Below, piece after piece: positions 16,982 through 26,485 of a stretch of 47,736 nucleotides of DNA. The notes beneath the pieces were generated by a model. That model saw only the letters and a list, made by a program, of their open reading frames with translations. It ran no database searches and had not been told where the DNA came from. Origin of the DNA: Iodobacter sp. (lineage in GTDB: Bacteria; Pseudomonadota; Gammaproteobacteria; Burkholderiales; Chitinibacteraceae); contig NZ_JANXSO010000022.1 in assembly GCF_025352645.1 (NCBI RefSeq), forward strand, positions 1 through 47,736, given 5' to 3'. Made by a program: the position numbers and the translations under genes. Position 1 is the first letter of the stretch; every line of letters starts with the position of its first letter.

Positions 16982-18688
16982 TTAGCCCACTCGGTCGGTC
17001 AGATCGATCACGCGGGAAATCTCGGCCAGCGAGGTCATGCCGTCAATGACGTGGCGGCATGCGTCGTCAGCCATGGTTTTAAAGCCCTGTACTTCGGCAG
17101 CTTTTTTCATCTCTAGCCGAGTGGCACGTCTGGCGATCAGCTCATCCAGCTCAACGCTCATTTTTAAAACTTCCATCACCGTAATCCGGCCCTTGTAGCC
17201 TTGGTGATCGCACTTGGGGCAGCCTGCTGGGCGATAAATTGTCAGCTCTCCCACCTCTTCAGCCACGCCAAGTAAGCGCCGTTCAAAGTCATCTGGCTGA
17301 TAAGGCTCACGGCAAAGCGGGCATAATTTTCGGGCTAAGCGCTGGGCGATAATGCCGATAATATTGCCCGCCAACACATCGGGCAGCACGCCAATATCCA
17401 GCAAGCGCGGGATCGAGCCGATGGCGGAATTGGTGTGTAGGGTGGAGTAAACCTGGTGGCCGGTCATGGCGGCGCGAAACGCCATATCGGCGGTATCGCG
17501 ATCACGGATTTCGCCCAGCAGGATGATGTCTGGGTCTTGCCGCATCATCGAGCGAATACCGTTTACAAAATCCATTTTGGCCGCTTCGTTCACCGAGGTT
17601 TGCCGCAGCATGGGAATCGGGTATTCCACGGGGTCTTCCAGCGTCATAATATTGACGGCTTCGGTATTCACGCTGCTTAAGATTGAATAGAGCGTGGTGG
17701 TTTTGCCAGAGCCAGTGGGGCCAGTCACCAGAATAATCCCTTCCGGCCTAGCAATCATCAGCTGCAAAAGGTAGAGGTTTTCTTTGCTTAGCCCCAGTTT
17801 ATCTAGCTTTACCAAGCCTTTTTGCCGATCCAAAATCCGCAAAACCACATTCTCGCCCCAAGTAGTGGGCTGCGCTGCCACCCGAAAATCCAGCGGGCGG
17901 CCCGCAAGGGTGAGCGAGATTCGGCCATCTTGTGGCGAGCGGGTTTCGGCGATATTCATATTGCTCATCACCTTTAGCCGCACCACCATCGCCGGCCAAT
18001 AGGTTTTGTGCAGGGCGCGAATCTGCCGCAGCACACCGTCAATGCGGTAGCGAATCCGTACAAAAGACGATTCAGGCTCAAAGTGGATATCCGACGCGCC
18101 GCGCGTGCAGGCATCGGCCAGCAGAGCATCGATCAGCCGCACAACTGGCTGGTTGTACTCGGCCTCGGCATTTTGCAAGCTGGCGTAGTCGATCACACCG
18201 GTTTCAATCTCATTCAAAATGCCATCAATAGACAGCTCAAAACCATAGTACTGATCGATGGCATGGTTTAAATCAGATTCTGCTGCAAGCAGTGTTTCCA
18301 ACTCATACTTGTCTTTCAGCAGCATGCGTACTTGATCGAGCGCCACCAGATTATTGGGATTAGACATCGCCAGCGTCAGCTTATTACGCTCTATATCTAG
18401 CGATACCGGCAGCAACATATGCCGCTTGGCCACATCCTTGGGGATCAGCTTAATCGCCTGCGTATCCGCCAATATTTTGGATAAATCAACGCTGATTTGG
18501 CCTAGGTTTTCTGAAAGCGCATCGCGCAGAATACCTTCAGAAATAAAGCCCAGCGACACCATCAGCTTGCCTAAGGGCACACCGCTACGGCGCTGCTCAA
18601 ACAAAGTAATGCGTAGCTGATCTTCTGAGAGCAGGCCTTTAGAAACCAGCAACTCGCCCAGCGGCAGTTTTCTGACTGGCGCGTTCAT
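16982..18688 (-). CDS. mshE: Pilus extension ATPase MshE (PilB/GspE family)
   Basis: 568 aa. The N-terminal MshEN/T2SSE_N region has two tandem repeats, LPLGELLVSKGLLSEDQL and VPLGKLMVSLGFISEGIL, the type that binds c-di-GMP in Vibrio MshE. The motor domain has Walker A GPTGSGKTTTLYS (~320), Asp box, Walker B RQDPDIILLGEIRD and His box TGHQVYSTLHTNSA, then a tetracysteine zinc motif (CPLC...CPKC). It powers pilus polymerisation from the cytoplasm. It overlaps mshN by ATGA. The Arg of the published RLGxx motif is replaced in both repeats (PLG). Confidence 0.93.
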   Translation of the reverse strand: MNAPVRKLPLGELLVSKGLLSEDQLRITLFEQRRSGVPLGKLMVSLGFISEGILRDALSENLGQISVDLSKILADTQAIKLIPKDVAKRHMLLPVSLDIERNKLTLAMSNPNNLVALDQVRMLLKDKYELETLLAAESDLNHAIDQYYGFELSIDGILNEIETGVIDYASLQNAEAEYNQPVVRLIDALLADACTRGASDIHFEPESSFVRIRYRIDGVLRQIRALHKTYWPAMVVRLKVMSNMNIAETRSPQDGRISLTLAGRPLDFRVAAQPTTWGENVVLRILDRQKGLVKLDKLGLSKENLYLLQLMIARPEGIILVTGPTGSGKTTTLYSILSSVNTEAVNIMTLEDPVEYPIPMLRQTSVNEAAKMDFVNGIRSMMRQDPDIILLGEIRDRDTADMAFRAAMTGHQVYSTLHTNSAIGSIPRLLDIGVLPDVLAGNIIGIIAQRLARKLCPLCREPYQPDDFERRLLGVAEEVGELTIYRPAGCPKCDHQGYKGRITVMEVLKMSVELDELIARRATRLEMKKAAEVQGFKTMADDACRHVIDGMTSLAEISRVIDLTDRVG

Positions 18689-20124
18689 GGCAACTCCAGC
18701 TCCTTTAATCTGGCTTCAGCAACCGCCCGATCAAAAGAGCCTCGCCCTGCCAAGGCTTGGCGGTAATACCTAGCAGCGGTTTTAGTCTCTTGTAAATGCT
18801 CTAGGCTAATCGCCAAATTAAAGGCGTAATCGGCATTATTGCTATCCAAAGACAAAGCTTGAAAATACGCGCTCTGCGCCTCGCTCCAGCGGCCTTGCCC
18901 TGCGTAAAAATTAGCCAAGGCAAACGCGGCTCCTGATTGCTGGCTGGCTAATTGGCGTAAGCCCGCTTCTGAGCCTTCGCTGCTTGGTGTGAGCGCATAC
19001 AAGCCTGCTTGAGCAGCCTCATCCCGCGGATTAAGCGCCAAGACTTGCCGATAAAACTGTGCAGCCTCACTGCCCGCGCCCCGCTTCACCGCCAACACCG
19101 CCATGCCTAATAAAGCGTCCCTATTTCGACCATCAAGCTGCAGCATCTGCCGATATGCCTCCTCTGCACGGCGGTAATCCCCTTCTTGAAAGGCGCGGTA
19201 GGCCATCACCAGCGGCAGCGGCACTGCTGCCTCATTATTTTGTGTATCAAAGCGCACGCCCGCCCCATCAGGACCACCAGAACGCTCTTTTACACTGGCT
19301 ACATTGTTCTTGAATTGGCGCGGTATTGATGTAGGCACAATCTGTGCGGGTACTTTCACCACCACGGTAGGCTCATTCAGCTCTGGAGTAACAGGCGATG
19401 GGGGTGGCGATAAAACAATGGGGGCTGACGCAGCTGGCGGCGACGCAACCTCCACCGCCGCAGCGGCAACAGCAGGTGCTTGCGTAACCATTAAGGATTG
19501 ATATTGCCACCAAAAATATCCCCCCATACCCCCCGCAATCAACACACCTGCTAGCACTAGCCAAGGCAGGATTTTAGAGCGTGAAGCCGCTTTAACTAAG
19601 GGCTTTGCAAAAGGCGCAGGCGGAGTAGGCGTTAATGTTGGCGCAAGCATAGGCTCTGCTGGCTGCACGGGTGTAACTGGGGGAAGAGGAGCTGGAACAG
19701 AGGCTGCTGAGGCTTGCTTTAGCCAAGTTAAATCATCCTCGATTGGTGGAGGAATCTCTGCAGCAGAAGCTGTAGGCTCTGCGGTTATTAAAGGCTCAGA
19801 CAAAGGGATAACAGGGTTTGATTTTGCCTCAAGCACCGCCTCTTCAAGCAAGGGCAGTGGCACAAACTGCCATTCTTCTACCGGTGGGCTGGCCTCTAAC
19901 GGCAATGGTACTGTTGTTACCTCTCTAGCCGGTGGGCTCAAGTCATGCGGCGGCTCAATCGGGGCCTCCAGCTCCAAGGCTAGCTCACTTACGCTAAGCG
20001 CTGCGGCCACTGGCTGGCTGGCAGCCACGGCCTCTTCATACTGTGGCCCCCCTTCCAGAGCGGTAGCTTCGCGTAAGCGTTTAGCCTCTTCCGCTTTTTT
20101 AAGTGCCTGCAGTAATAAACTCAT
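18685..20124 (-). CDS. mshN: MshN-like TPR protein of pilus biogenesis
   Basis: 479 aa. The N-terminus MSLLLQALKKAEEAKRLREA is typical of MshN/GspB-like proteins. A long Pro/Ala-rich segment follows, one transmembrane helix near 188-208 (LPWLVLAGVLIAGGMGGYFWW), then periplasmic TPR repeats from about 315 to the end (FQEGDYRRAEEAYRQMLQLD, AQFYRQVLALNPRDEAAQAG). ATGA overlaps on both sides link it to mshL and mshE. It probably connects the platform to secretin assembly. Confidence 0.85.
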   Translation of the reverse strand: MSLLLQALKKAEEAKRLREATALEGGPQYEEAVAASQPVAAALSVSELALELEAPIEPPHDLSPPAREVTTVPLPLEASPPVEEWQFVPLPLLEEAVLEAKSNPVIPLSEPLITAEPTASAAEIPPPIEDDLTWLKQASAASVPAPLPPVTPVQPAEPMLAPTLTPTPPAPFAKPLVKAASRSKILPWLVLAGVLIAGGMGGYFWWQYQSLMVTQAPAVAAAAVEVASPPAASAPIVLSPPPSPVTPELNEPTVVVKVPAQIVPTSIPRQFKNNVASVKERSGGPDGAGVRFDTQNNEAAVPLPLVMAYRAFQEGDYRRAEEAYRQMLQLDGRNRDALLGMAVLAVKRGAGSEAAQFYRQVLALNPRDEAAQAGLYALTPSSEGSEAGLRQLASQQSGAAFALANFYAGQGRWSEAQSAYFQALSLDSNNADYAFNLAISLEHLQETKTAARYYRQALAGRGSFDRAVAEARLKELELP

Positions 20125-21971
20125 GGCAATGACTCTAACGGCGTACTGCCTGACTGAAATGCCGATAAATCATGATCCATACTGCCTTTAAAAAATTGAT
20201 CATTAGGCAAAAACTGCTGATAATCTTTTAAATCACCCTGCGTGCTGGCATCTTTAATTAAAACTGGCCGCAGAAATATCACCAATTCAATTTTTTTAAC
20301 TTTATCATTCCGATAGCTAAATAAATCGCCTATATAGGGCAAACGCGAAACACCTGGCAATCCCTGTCTATCATTATTTAAAGAGTCTTGAATTAATCCA
20401 CCTAAAATAGCCACCTGCCCACTGGCCACTTTTAATGTTGAATCAAATTCTCTCACTTGCAAAATAGGCACTAAGCTTTTAATTGGCGATGAGCTACTGG
20501 CGGCCAAAATAGCAACCGCAGGGTCTTCCACAAAAGAATTAATATTAGTAATAGTTGGCCTCACATTTAAGGCAATTTGGCCGTCTTCGGATATTTGCGG
20601 TGTAACCTGCATCACCAAGCCAATCGGCACGGTGTGTAATTCGCTGTCGTAAGTGGCTTGAGTGGTTGGTTTGCCATCGGTAATCACAGGGGGCGTTACT
20701 TTAATCGTAAAATAAACCTGTTCTTCTACTACCTTCATCACCGCCGTTTGATTATTAAGCGCCATTATTTTAGGGCTAGATAACACGCGGGTACGACCAA
20801 ATTGCTCTAACATCTTTATAGTAAAATTAAACGTGCCATTAAATACCCCCCCTGTTTTAGCGTAACTCAAGAGACTAAAGGGTGGCGTAGCCATATTACT
20901 GGCGATATTAGATTGAGTGAAATTTAATTGATTTTCAGTGGTGCCAATTCGGCTCCAATCCACACCGGCTTGATATTGGTCAGAAAGCAATACCTCTACA
21001 ATTGTTGCCTCAATCAAAACCTGCCGCAATGCGCCTCCCTGAATAGCGCTTAAATATTCGGCTACTTTTACATGCTCAGCTTGGCTGGCTTTTATGGTGA
21101 TAATTCCTGTTTCTGGATTCATAATCACAAGGCGACTATTATTAATGACCACAGGGCTAGTAATTTTATTGATGGGCTGTGATTCGCCCGCTTTTAATTT
21201 CTCTGTTTCTGCGTTTATTTTATTTGTCTGCGCAACGTCTTTGGCGGCTTTTGCTGCTTCTGCGGCCGTTTGCACCACTTCTTTTTTATCCGCAGAGCTA
21301 TTGGTTTTTACAGCGATCGCACTTTTCTCCTGCACAATACTTCCAAGCTGTGATCCATTGGACTGTGCATCATTTTTTGCTACATTTAAAAGATCTTTTA
21401 AATTTGCCTCTATTTGCTTCCACAATTGATGCTCGGCCACCATATCAATTTGCGTGCTTGAGCTATTACCAGAACCAGAACCACTACTGCCACTGCTTAC
21501 CGAATTAGCCAAGGTGACATTAGATTTTACATTTCTAGATAAATTAAAATAATTCATCTTATATATTTTAAAGTAAGGGATATCTGGAGTAATAATCAAA
21601 ACACCATTTTCTAACTCCCAGCGCAAATCCACTTGCCGGCTCATTCGCTCTAAAATTTGCGGCAGAGTTTGATTAATAGCATTCAAGGTTACATTGCCGC
21701 TGACCCCTGAATGCACATCTACATTAATTTTAGCATCGCGCCCTAAGGCAAATAATATTTCAGCCACGGGTACATTGTGTACCACCACGCTATAGGTAGC
21801 CGTCTTAGCTACGGCTTGTGGTTTAGCTAAAATAGGCGTGCTTAATATTGGCTTAGGTATATTACTGGCTACGGGTTTTAATTCTAAATGGCGTCCGCTT
21901 TCAACTTGCAAGCCCGTTTGATTAGCGCATGCACTAAGTAATAACAGCAGAATAAGAATTTGCCACCGCAT
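20121..21971 (-). CDS. mshL: MSHA-type secretin MshL
   Basis: 616 aa outer-membrane secretin with a lipoprotein signal (MRWQILILLLLLSAC, lipobox LSAC). An STN/N0 domain is at about 60-135 (VPVAEILFALGRDAKINVDV), then a Ser/Lys/Ala-rich insertion (about 165-270). The C-terminal secretin pore has VAILGGLIQDSLNNDRQGLP and LPYIGDLFSYRNDK, ending in VIFLRPVLI. The ATG at 21971 is preferred over an upstream TTG because it gives the clean lipoprotein signal. It overlaps mshN by ATGA. Confidence 0.92.
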   Translation of the reverse strand: MRWQILILLLLLSACANQTGLQVESGRHLELKPVASNIPKPILSTPILAKPQAVAKTATYSVVVHNVPVAEILFALGRDAKINVDVHSGVSGNVTLNAINQTLPQILERMSRQVDLRWELENGVLIITPDIPYFKIYKMNYFNLSRNVKSNVTLANSVSSGSSGSGSGNSSSTQIDMVAEHQLWKQIEANLKDLLNVAKNDAQSNGSQLGSIVQEKSAIAVKTNSSADKKEVVQTAAEAAKAAKDVAQTNKINAETEKLKAGESQPINKITSPVVINNSRLVIMNPETGIITIKASQAEHVKVAEYLSAIQGGALRQVLIEATIVEVLLSDQYQAGVDWSRIGTTENQLNFTQSNIASNMATPPFSLLSYAKTGGVFNGTFNFTIKMLEQFGRTRVLSSPKIMALNNQTAVMKVVEEQVYFTIKVTPPVITDGKPTTQATYDSELHTVPIGLVMQVTPQISEDGQIALNVRPTITNINSFVEDPAVAILAASSSSPIKSLVPILQVREFDSTLKVASGQVAILGGLIQDSLNNDRQGLPGVSRLPYIGDLFSYRNDKVKKIELVIFLRPVLIKDASTQGDLKDYQQFLPNDQFFKGSMDHDLSAFQSGSTPLESLP

Positions 21972-22035
21972 TGATGAGTACTCATGCAAATACCACAGAT
22001 CAAATAAAGCAGATAATTAATCTGCAAAGCTTAAG

Positions 22036-23352
22036 TTATAAATTCCACAATTCATCACGCACTCCTGCTACGGTACGCAAAATGGGTTTATTTTTCTTTA
22101 ATCGATCTGGTAAAGCTAGCATGGCTACTTGTGCACTAGCTTTATCTGTAAATAAACCATAGACTAAACCCCAACCTTTTTTACCGCGTATTTCTGCCGG
22201 ATAAATAAGCAATTGATCTTTTGGCAGTAACTGGCTAGTTTGCATGAAGTATTTTTCTAAATCTTCGCTATGCTCACGATCAGTCACTAATAGCATGATG
22301 GCAATATGATTTGCCTCTGCATGATTAAATTTGTACCTTGATTGAGCTATTTTATTTTTTAATAGCTCAGTTAATTTAATACTAGGTATAAGCACTTCAG
22401 CCGAGCTAGCTGATTGCAAAGGCGCTGGGGCTGCCAGTGGAGCGGAGGCCATTTTTATATTTGGCTGCTGAATTAAACTCGCCCCAACTCCCCCGGCTAA
22501 TACGCCCATAAAGAGCACCCACGCCATCATGGGCCTTTTTTTAAGCGATTTAAAACTACTGTCTTTAATTGCAGCTTTTACATGCTGCGCATTCACTAAA
22601 TGCTCGCCACGGCTAAATGCGGCCATTAACGATTTGTCTGCCAAAATATTAATTCGCCGAGTTAAACCTTCTGATTCAATATAAATTTGCTTAAGCGCCT
22701 GAGTTTGAAATAGCTCAGGCCCACGATAGCCTGCGGCCCGCATCCTAAACTCTATATAGGCTTCAATATCATCACTTTTTAATGGTGCAAGCTGAAAAGC
22801 ATGGGTCACGCGTTCGCGTAATTGACGTAAATCTTGCTGCGCTAAACGGCTATCTAATTCTGGCTGGCCAAATAGTACAATTTGCAATAATTTATGATGG
22901 CCATGATCTAAATTAGACAGCAGCCTAACCGCCTCTAAACTGGCAGTTGGCATAGCGTGTGCTTCATCAATCAAAATCACCACTTGCCGCCCAGCGGCAA
23001 AGCGCTCTAGTAAGGCGGCTTGCAAATCTCTAACTTTAGCGCTGGTATGTGTTGCATCGCTGGCCAAACCTAGATCATCTGCAATCATCAACATCAACTC
23101 ATCCGGTTTCATGGCCGGATTAGCGATGTAAACACTATCAATATTGGCAGGTAAGCGCTCAACTAAAACGCGACATAGCATCGTTTTACCACTACCCACC
23201 TCACCTACCACTTTGACTAAACCTTCCCCTGCCAGTACGGCATAAATAAGCGCGTCTAGAGTTGCGCCACGCTCAGCACCCGCAAAGAAAAACTCTGGGT
23301 GCGGTGTAATTCTAAAAGGGGGTTCATTTAAGCCAAAGTGCTCTAAGTACAT
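22036..23352 (-). CDS. mshM: AAA+ ATPase MshM (ExeA/GspA family)
   Basis: 438 aa. The N-terminal MYLEHFGLNEPPFRITPHPEF is the hallmark of ExeA-like ATPases. Walker A GEVGSGKT is at 50-57, Walker B VILIDEAHAM at about 125-134, and a sensor arginine finger region at LRQLRERV. A membrane helix is at about 275-294, then a periplasmic part whose end (GKKGWGLVYGLFTDKASAQ) looks SPOR-like. ATG 23352 with AGGA upstream is chosen over longer starts. It is the first gene of the cluster and probably helps insert the secretin through peptidoglycan. Confidence 0.9.
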   Translation of the reverse strand: MYLEHFGLNEPPFRITPHPEFFFAGAERGATLDALIYAVLAGEGLVKVVGEVGSGKTMLCRVLVERLPANIDSVYIANPAMKPDELMLMIADDLGLASDATHTSAKVRDLQAALLERFAAGRQVVILIDEAHAMPTASLEAVRLLSNLDHGHHKLLQIVLFGQPELDSRLAQQDLRQLRERVTHAFQLAPLKSDDIEAYIEFRMRAAGYRGPELFQTQALKQIYIESEGLTRRINILADKSLMAAFSRGEHLVNAQHVKAAIKDSSFKSLKKRPMMAWVLFMGVLAGGVGASLIQQPNIKMASAPLAAPAPLQSASSAEVLIPSIKLTELLKNKIAQSRYKFNHAEANHIAIMLLVTDREHSEDLEKYFMQTSQLLPKDQLLIYPAEIRGKKGWGLVYGLFTDKASAQVAMLALPDRLKKNKPILRTVAGVRDELWNL

Positions 23353-23739
23353 AAGTAATCCTGCCAGAATATGAACACTGGCTTTCATACTAGTACGCGA
23401 ATTGCTTAAAACAAACAGTGAACTGGCAGGGTGCAGACAAGTATTGCCCAAATAAAGCAGACCGCAAGCTAAGTGCTAGATATTGCAGCGATAGCAAACG
23501 AGCCAAATTTAAGTGTTGTATTTAGGGCTTTTTTATACGCACTTTTTAGCTAAAAACATTAGAAGAAAATGCAATAAAGAACCGCTACAAGCTTGTCATC
23601 ACAGCAAATTATCAACTCCCACCTATTACTACCTTTGCTGCATGGCAATAATTCCGTACCATTTCATACAAAGTTCATCTATCTGATTAAGACAGAGCAA
23701 CCTACAATAGCGCTCTTTATGTCAGGAGTATCTTGCGAA
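23353..23739. other. 387-bp divergent regulatory region between mshM and mlaF
   Basis: AT-rich, with no coding potential on either strand and no repeats. It must hold the promoters of the msh cluster (minus) and of the mla operon (plus). No clear sigma-70 pair is visible for msh; TAGTAT on the minus strand about 30 bases before the mshM start is a weak -10 candidate. Confidence 0.6.
23703..23708 (+). promoter_or_regulatory. Candidate -10 element of the mla operon
   Basis: TACAAT lies 31 bases before the mlaF start; no good -35 is seen at 16-18 bases upstream. It is followed by the ribosome site AGGAG (23724-23728), 11 bases before ATG. Confidence 0.3.
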
Positions 23740-24543
23740 ATGCCTCTGGTGCAATTTGAGAATGTAAGCTTTGCCTACGGCGAACGGGCGGTGCTCACCG
23801 ACGTATCCCTTAGCATTAAGCGTGGGCAAGTGGTCGCCATTATGGGTGGATCTGGCTCAGGTAAAACCACGCTCCTCAAACTCATTGGCGGGCAAATTCG
23901 TCCAGATCTTGGCAAGCTCAATGTTGCGGGTGACGATGTTGGTAGTATGAATGAAGCTCGCCTCTACAAGATGCGCGAAAAGCTTGGCATGTTGTTTCAA
24001 TTTGGCGCTTTATTTACCGATTTATCCGTCTTCGATAATGTGGCCTTTCCACTGAGAGAACGCAGCAATCTGCCCGAAACGATGATCCATGATTTAGTGC
24101 TGATGAAGCTAAACGCGGTTGGCCTGCGTGGTGTGAGCGAGCAGATGCCCTCCGAACTATCCGGCGGGATGGCACGCCGCGTGGCGCTAGCCCGCGCCAT
24201 TGCGCTAGACCCTGCGGTGATGCTGTACGACGAGCCATTTACAGGGCTAGACCCAATCTCATTGGCCACAATCGGCAAACTTATTCGAGATTTAAACGAT
24301 GCACTGGGCACGGCATCGGTGATTGTGACCCACGATGTAGAAGAATCGCTTTCGATTGTCGATTATGTGTACTTTTTGGCCGATGGCAAAATTGTGGCAG
24401 AAGGCACGCCAGAGCAGGTTCGCGCCTCAACTCACCCCTTTGTAAAACAGTTTATTAATGGGGAAACCGACGGCCCAGTGCCTTTCCATAAACCCGCCGT
24501 GCCTTATGCCACGGATCTTGGTCTGGAGCAGCGCCTTGCCTAA
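23740..24543 (+). CDS. mlaF: Phospholipid ABC transporter ATP-binding protein MlaF
   Basis: 267 aa. ATPase of the MlaFEDB inner-membrane complex that moves phospholipids between the inner membrane and periplasmic MlaC. Walker A GGSGSGKTTLLK, Q-loop LFQFGALFTDLSVFDNVAFP, signature LSGGMARRVALARA, Walker B VMLYDEPFTGLDP and switch His in VTHDVEES are all present. ATG 23740 with AGGAG upstream gives the family N-terminus MPLVQFENVSFAYG. A longer frame from 23593 covers the promoter region and is rejected. Confidence 0.95.
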   Translation: MPLVQFENVSFAYGERAVLTDVSLSIKRGQVVAIMGGSGSGKTTLLKLIGGQIRPDLGKLNVAGDDVGSMNEARLYKMREKLGMLFQFGALFTDLSVFDNVAFPLRERSNLPETMIHDLVLMKLNAVGLRGVSEQMPSELSGGMARRVALARAIALDPAVMLYDEPFTGLDPISLATIGKLIRDLNDALGTASVIVTHDVEESLSIVDYVYFLADGKIVAEGTPEQVRASTHPFVKQFINGETDGPVPFHKPAVPYATDLGLEQRLA

Positions 24544-25330
24544 TTTTTTGTTTAAAGCCCTTTCAGCATTGGGCCGACCATTTAGCAACGTCATCATCAA
24601 GCTGGGCTTTGCCTGCCGCTTTATGCTGGCTATTCTGCGTCATTCACCTACCTCGCTGATCCGTTTTCAGCTTACAATGCGTGAAATTTGGTTTGCAGGT
24701 GTGCTGTCGGTATTGATTATTGGGGTATCGGGCTTATTTGTTGGGATGGTGTTAGCCCTACAAGGCTATGACACGTTGCAGCGCTTTGGTGCTACCGAAT
24801 CCTTAGGTATTTTAGTTGCACTGTCCTTAGTTCGTGAGCTTGGCCCCGTGGTTGGAGCCTTACTGTTTGCCAGCCGAGCAGGCTCTGCCATTACTGCCGA
24901 AATCGGCCTTATGAAAGCCACCGAGCAATTAGCTGCCATGGAAATGATGGCGGTTAACCCAATTGCCCGTGTGGTGGCTCCGCGCTTTTGGGGTGGCGTG
25001 ATTTCTATGCCGCTACTGGCGGCAATGTTTAGCGCGATGGGTATTTTTGGTGGTTATTTAGTCGGTGTAAAACTACTTGGCTTAGATGAAGGCGCTTTTT
25101 GGTCGCAGATGCAAAGCGCCGTTGATTTTCGTCAAGACGTGATCAATGGCGTGATAAAGAGTGTGGTGTTTGGTGTTGCCATCTCACTGATCGCCGTTTT
25201 TGAAGGTTATGACGCGCCACCCACCGCCGAAGGCGTATCGGGAGCCACCACCCGTACCGTGGTGACAAGCTCGCTGGTGATTCTGGCACTGGATTTTGTA
25301 CTCACGGCCTTTATGTTTAGAGGCATCTAA
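24536..25330 (+). CDS. mlaE: Phospholipid ABC transporter permease MlaE
   Basis: 264 aa, close to E. coli MlaE (260). MlaE/permease family features are MREIWFAGVLSVLIIGVSGLF, GMVLALQGYDTLQRFG, LVRELGPVVGALLFASRAGS and AEIGLMKATEQLAAMEMMAV. I chose a TTG start at 24536: GGAG lies 7 bases upstream and the resulting LPNFLFKALSALG aligns with the usual MlaE beginning. ATGs at 24458 and 24506 give longer proteins overlapping mlaF further. The TTG overlaps the mlaF end by 8 bases. Confidence 0.9.
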   Translation: MPNFLFKALSALGRPFSNVIIKLGFACRFMLAILRHSPTSLIRFQLTMREIWFAGVLSVLIIGVSGLFVGMVLALQGYDTLQRFGATESLGILVALSLVRELGPVVGALLFASRAGSAITAEIGLMKATEQLAAMEMMAVNPIARVVAPRFWGGVISMPLLAAMFSAMGIFGGYLVGVKLLGLDEGAFWSQMQSAVDFRQDVINGVIKSVVFGVAISLIAVFEGYDAPPTAEGVSGATTRTVVTSSLVILALDFVLTAFMFRGI

Positions 25331-25400
25331 AGCAGCAAGCTTAGGTTTTTTCATGATGTGTCAGTTGTCGTTACGTGTCAGATTAAGGGGTTTTTAAAGA

Positions 25401-25883
25401 ATGAAACGAGGCATGATTGATTTTTGGGTAGGCCTATTTGCCGCTGCAGGCATTGCCGCCTTACTGTTTTTATCTTTACGTGTCAGCAGCCAAACCACAC
25501 TGCCGGCATCGAATAGCTATGAGCTAATTGCAAATTTTGAAAATGTGGGTGGCCTGAAAGTGCGTGCGCCAGTGAAAAGTGCTGGGGTTTTAGTAGGCCG
25601 TGTGAGTAGTATCACTCTAGATACAGAGCGTTACGTCGCAAGGGTGAAGCTAGATATGGATAGCCGCTATCATTTTAGTAAAGATGCTTCAGCAGAAATC
25701 CTGACCTCTGGCCTCTTGGGTGAGCAATATATTGGTGTGACCTCGGGTGCAGATAGCAAAATGCTTGCCGATGGCAACAGCTTTACCATTACCTCTTCAG
25801 CGATCGTGCTGGAGCAATTAATTAGTCGTGTGCTGTTTAACAAAGCAGAAACCGCTGGTGAACAAAAATCGGAGCAAAAATAA
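25401..25883 (+). CDS. mlaD: MCE-domain protein MlaD
   Basis: 160 aa. A single N-terminal membrane helix (MIDFWVGLFAAAGIAALLFLSL) is followed by one MCE domain (ANFENVGGLKVRAPVKSAG, LLGEQYIGVTSG). It forms the hexameric periplasmic ring passing lipids between MlaE and MlaC. A good ribosome site (AAGGGG) precedes ATG 25401. The 70-base gap after mlaE holds a repeated GTGTCAG. The stop overlaps the mlaC start (TAATG). Confidence 0.95.
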   Translation: MKRGMIDFWVGLFAAAGIAALLFLSLRVSSQTTLPASNSYELIANFENVGGLKVRAPVKSAGVLVGRVSSITLDTERYVARVKLDMDSRYHFSKDASAEILTSGLLGEQYIGVTSGADSKMLADGNSFTITSSAIVLEQLISRVLFNKAETAGEQKSEQK

Positions 25884-26485
25884 TGAAAAAATGGATCCTT
25901 GCCCTCTCAATGGGTTTTATCGCCACCTGTAGCTTAGCTGCAGCAATTGAAGCACCTGAAGTCATCGTTAAAAATGTGAGCCGCGATGTGCTTGATATCA
26001 TTAAAAAAAATGATAAAGAGCCCCTTAAAGCACGCGATCTTGTTGATGCACGCGTTGCCCCTTTGGCCGATTACAATCGTATGACCATGCTGGCCGTTGG
26101 CCGTTACTGGAAAACAGCCACACCAGAGCAGCAGCAAGCCTTAACCCGCGAATTTAGAACCATGCTGGTGCGCACTTACCTATCCGCACTTTCTATTTAT
26201 AAAAATGCTCAAGTGGATGTAAAAGGCACTCGCCCAGGCAACGATGCAAGCGAAATGGCCGTGCGTACCGAAGTTAGCCTACCAGGGCAAAAACCGATCC
26301 CACTCGATTTTAGCTTTGAAAAAACCGATGCTGGCTGGAAAACCTACGATATTGCCGTAGATGGCATTAGCTTTATCAATAACAACCGTAATCAATTTAA
26401 TACGATCATCCGCAAAGACGGCATTGATGGCTTAATCAAGCAGCTCTCTGATCGCAATAACGCACAGCGTAGCGCAAGCAAATGA
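25883..26485 (+). CDS. mlaC: Periplasmic phospholipid-binding protein MlaC
   Basis: 200 aa. A signal peptide (MKKWILALSMGFIATCSLAAA) precedes the Tol-Tol-Ttg2D domain, with the family pattern LVDARVAPLADYNRMTMLAV, REFRTMLVRTYLSAL and YDIAVDGISFINNNRNQFN. It ferries lipids between outer-membrane MlaA and the MlaFEDB complex. It overlaps mlaD (TAATG) and mlaB (ATGA). Confidence 0.95.
   Translation: MKKWILALSMGFIATCSLAAAIEAPEVIVKNVSRDVLDIIKKNDKEPLKARDLVDARVAPLADYNRMTMLAVGRYWKTATPEQQQALTREFRTMLVRTYLSALSIYKNAQVDVKGTRPGNDASEMAVRTEVSLPGQKPIPLDFSFEKTDAGWKTYDIAVDGISFINNNRNQFNTIIRKDGIDGLIKQLSDRNNAQRSASK

Noticed and set aside
23593-23739. Longer MlaF with 49 extra N-terminal residues
   Set aside because: The extension covers the promoter region and precedes the family N-terminus; a good ribosome site sits at the internal ATG 23740.
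24458-24535. Longer MlaE starting at ATG 24458 or 24506
   Set aside because: The extra residues are out of family and overlap mlaF; TTG 24536 has GGAG upstream and gives the normal length.
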